From Halopseudomonas xiamenensis (lineage in GTDB: Bacteria; Pseudomonadota; Gammaproteobacteria; Pseudomonadales; Pseudomonadaceae): a stretch of 64,000 nt of DNA. Both the position numbers and the translations under genes were made by a program. Positions 63,430 to 64,000 of the stretch are shown one piece after another. The stretch spans positions 62,001-126,000 of the forward strand of contig NZ_JACLGO010000002.1 of the NCBI RefSeq assembly GCF_014219065.1, given 5' to 3'. Each line of letters starts with the position of its first letter. The first letter of the stretch is position 1. The notes beneath the pieces are model-generated. The model had not been told where the DNA came from and ran no database searches. It saw nothing but the letters and a program-made list of their open reading frames with translations.

Positions 63430-64000
63430 TGCAGGCACAGGATTTTCTGGTTGAACTGGGCACCGAAGAGCTGCCCCCCAAGGCGCTGAAATCGCTTGGT
63501 GAAGCCTTCCTCGCCGGAGTCGAGAAGGGCCTGGCCGAAGCCGGCCTGGGCTACCAGGCGGCACGTTACTACGCGGCGCCGCGGCGCCTGGCGGTGCTGG
63601 TCGAACAATTGGACAGCGAACAACCCGATCGCACCCAGCAGTTGGACGGCCCACCGGTAAAGGCCGCCTTCGATGCCGAGGGCAACCCGACCCAGGCAGC
63701 GCTGGGCTTTGCCCGCAAATGCGGCGTCGAGCTGAGCGAGCTGGACCAGAGCGGCCCGCGCCTGCGTTTCGTGCAAAGCATCCCCGGCCAGCAGGCCAGC
63801 GAGCTGCTGCCGGGTATCGTCGATGGTGCCCTGGCCGCCCTGCCGATTCCCAAGCGCATGCGCTGGGGCGCCGGCAAGACCGAGTTCGTGCGTCCGACCC
63901 AGTGGCTGGTGATGCTGCAGGGCGAGCAGCTGATTCCCTGTACCATTCTGTCGCAACAGGCCGGCCAGCATTCCTACGGGCACCGCTTCCATCACCCGCA
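63426..64000 (+). CDS. glyS: Glycyl-tRNA synthetase beta subunit (5' part only)
   Basis: The first 191 codons of GlyS; the gene continues beyond the window. The start [22 protein letters not shown] and the segments [23 protein letters not shown] and [18 protein letters not shown] match the GlyS N-terminus, which recognises tRNA. ATGATG overlaps the glyQ stop; the first ATG (63426) gives a 4-bp ATGA overlap, the second (63429) is equally possible. Confidence 0.94.
   Translation, partial: MMQAQDFLVELGTEELPPKALKSLGEAFLAGVEKGLAEAGLGYQAARYYAAPRRLAVLVEQLDSEQPDRTQQLDGPPVKAAFDAEGNPTQAALGFARKCGVELSELDQSGPRLRFVQSIPGQQASELLPGIVDGALAALPIPKRMRWGAGKTEFVRPTQWLVMLQGEQLIPCTILSQQAGQHSYGHRFHHP

Overview
The window looks like an origin-proximal stretch of a Pseudomonas-type gammaproteobacterium (Pseudomonadaceae; Pseudomonas or a close relative such as Halopseudomonas, not resolvable here). 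Most of it is GC-rich with strong G/C third-position preference. Many runs keep the gene order known around oriC of Pseudomonas aeruginosa: trkA-rsmB-fmt-def and, divergently, lysM-dprA-tsaC-hemF-aroE; PilZ-htrB-tag-glyQ-glyS; engB-cc4-dsbA-EEP-ampDh2; algB-kinB; dadX-pauR; opdH-tctCBA with tctDE. Gene names rest on recognising the translated proteins and this order, not on a database search.

Layout. 1-5101: an AT-richer type IV pilus region with the end of an unknown (possibly pilin-like) gene, a very large PilX-like pseudopilin, a Sel1-repeat protein, the pilin pilA and a pilin-glycosylation-type O-oligosaccharyltransferase. A striking palindromic control region lies between the Sel1 gene and pilA. 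5091-9162: engB, cytochrome c4, dsbA, an EEP-family phosphatase/nuclease, and the lipoprotein amidase ampDh2. 9180-15507: SpmAB-like membrane protein, a 390-bp gap with a large inverted repeat, a translationally coupled trio (RNase J-like, MFS, Tat-exported aldo/keto reductase) and a quinone oxidoreductase. 15542-19336: a PuuB-like amine oxidase, dadX, pauR and a DUF4136 lipoprotein. 19401-23852: kinB-algB, with a divergent three-BON periplasmic protein that has a strong sigma-54 promoter, and a DUF1328 mini-protein.

23938-31025: a MexEF-OprN-type RND efflux operon with a divergent AraC regulator and repeated 15-mers between them. 31076-38662: a citrate-type uptake system (tctDE two-component system, OprD-family porin, TctCBA tripartite transporter, AbrB-type permease). 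38774-43090: cytochrome b561, cytochrome c', a SulP anion transporter, an SDR and a DUF2845 protein, ending in a REP-type doublet. 43204-53658: aroE, hemF, tsaC, dprA and lysM on the minus strand; def, fmt, rsmB, trkA and trkH on the plus strand. 53677-60915: a second OprD porin, PilZ protein, LpxL/HtrB acyltransferase, a TAXI-TRAP transporter with DUF1850, tag and a FlgO-like lipoprotein. 61030-64000: ppnN, glyQ and the start of glyS.

Functionally the window combines housekeeping (translation start and end processing, K+ uptake, tRNA modification, heme and shikimate synthesis) with envelope and nutrient functions. The most distinctive parts are the pilin region with its symmetric sigma-54-like elements, and the algB/BON intergenic region with a sigma-54 promoter plus candidate upstream activator sites. 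I saw no tRNA, rRNA, CRISPR array, transposase, integrase or phage gene.
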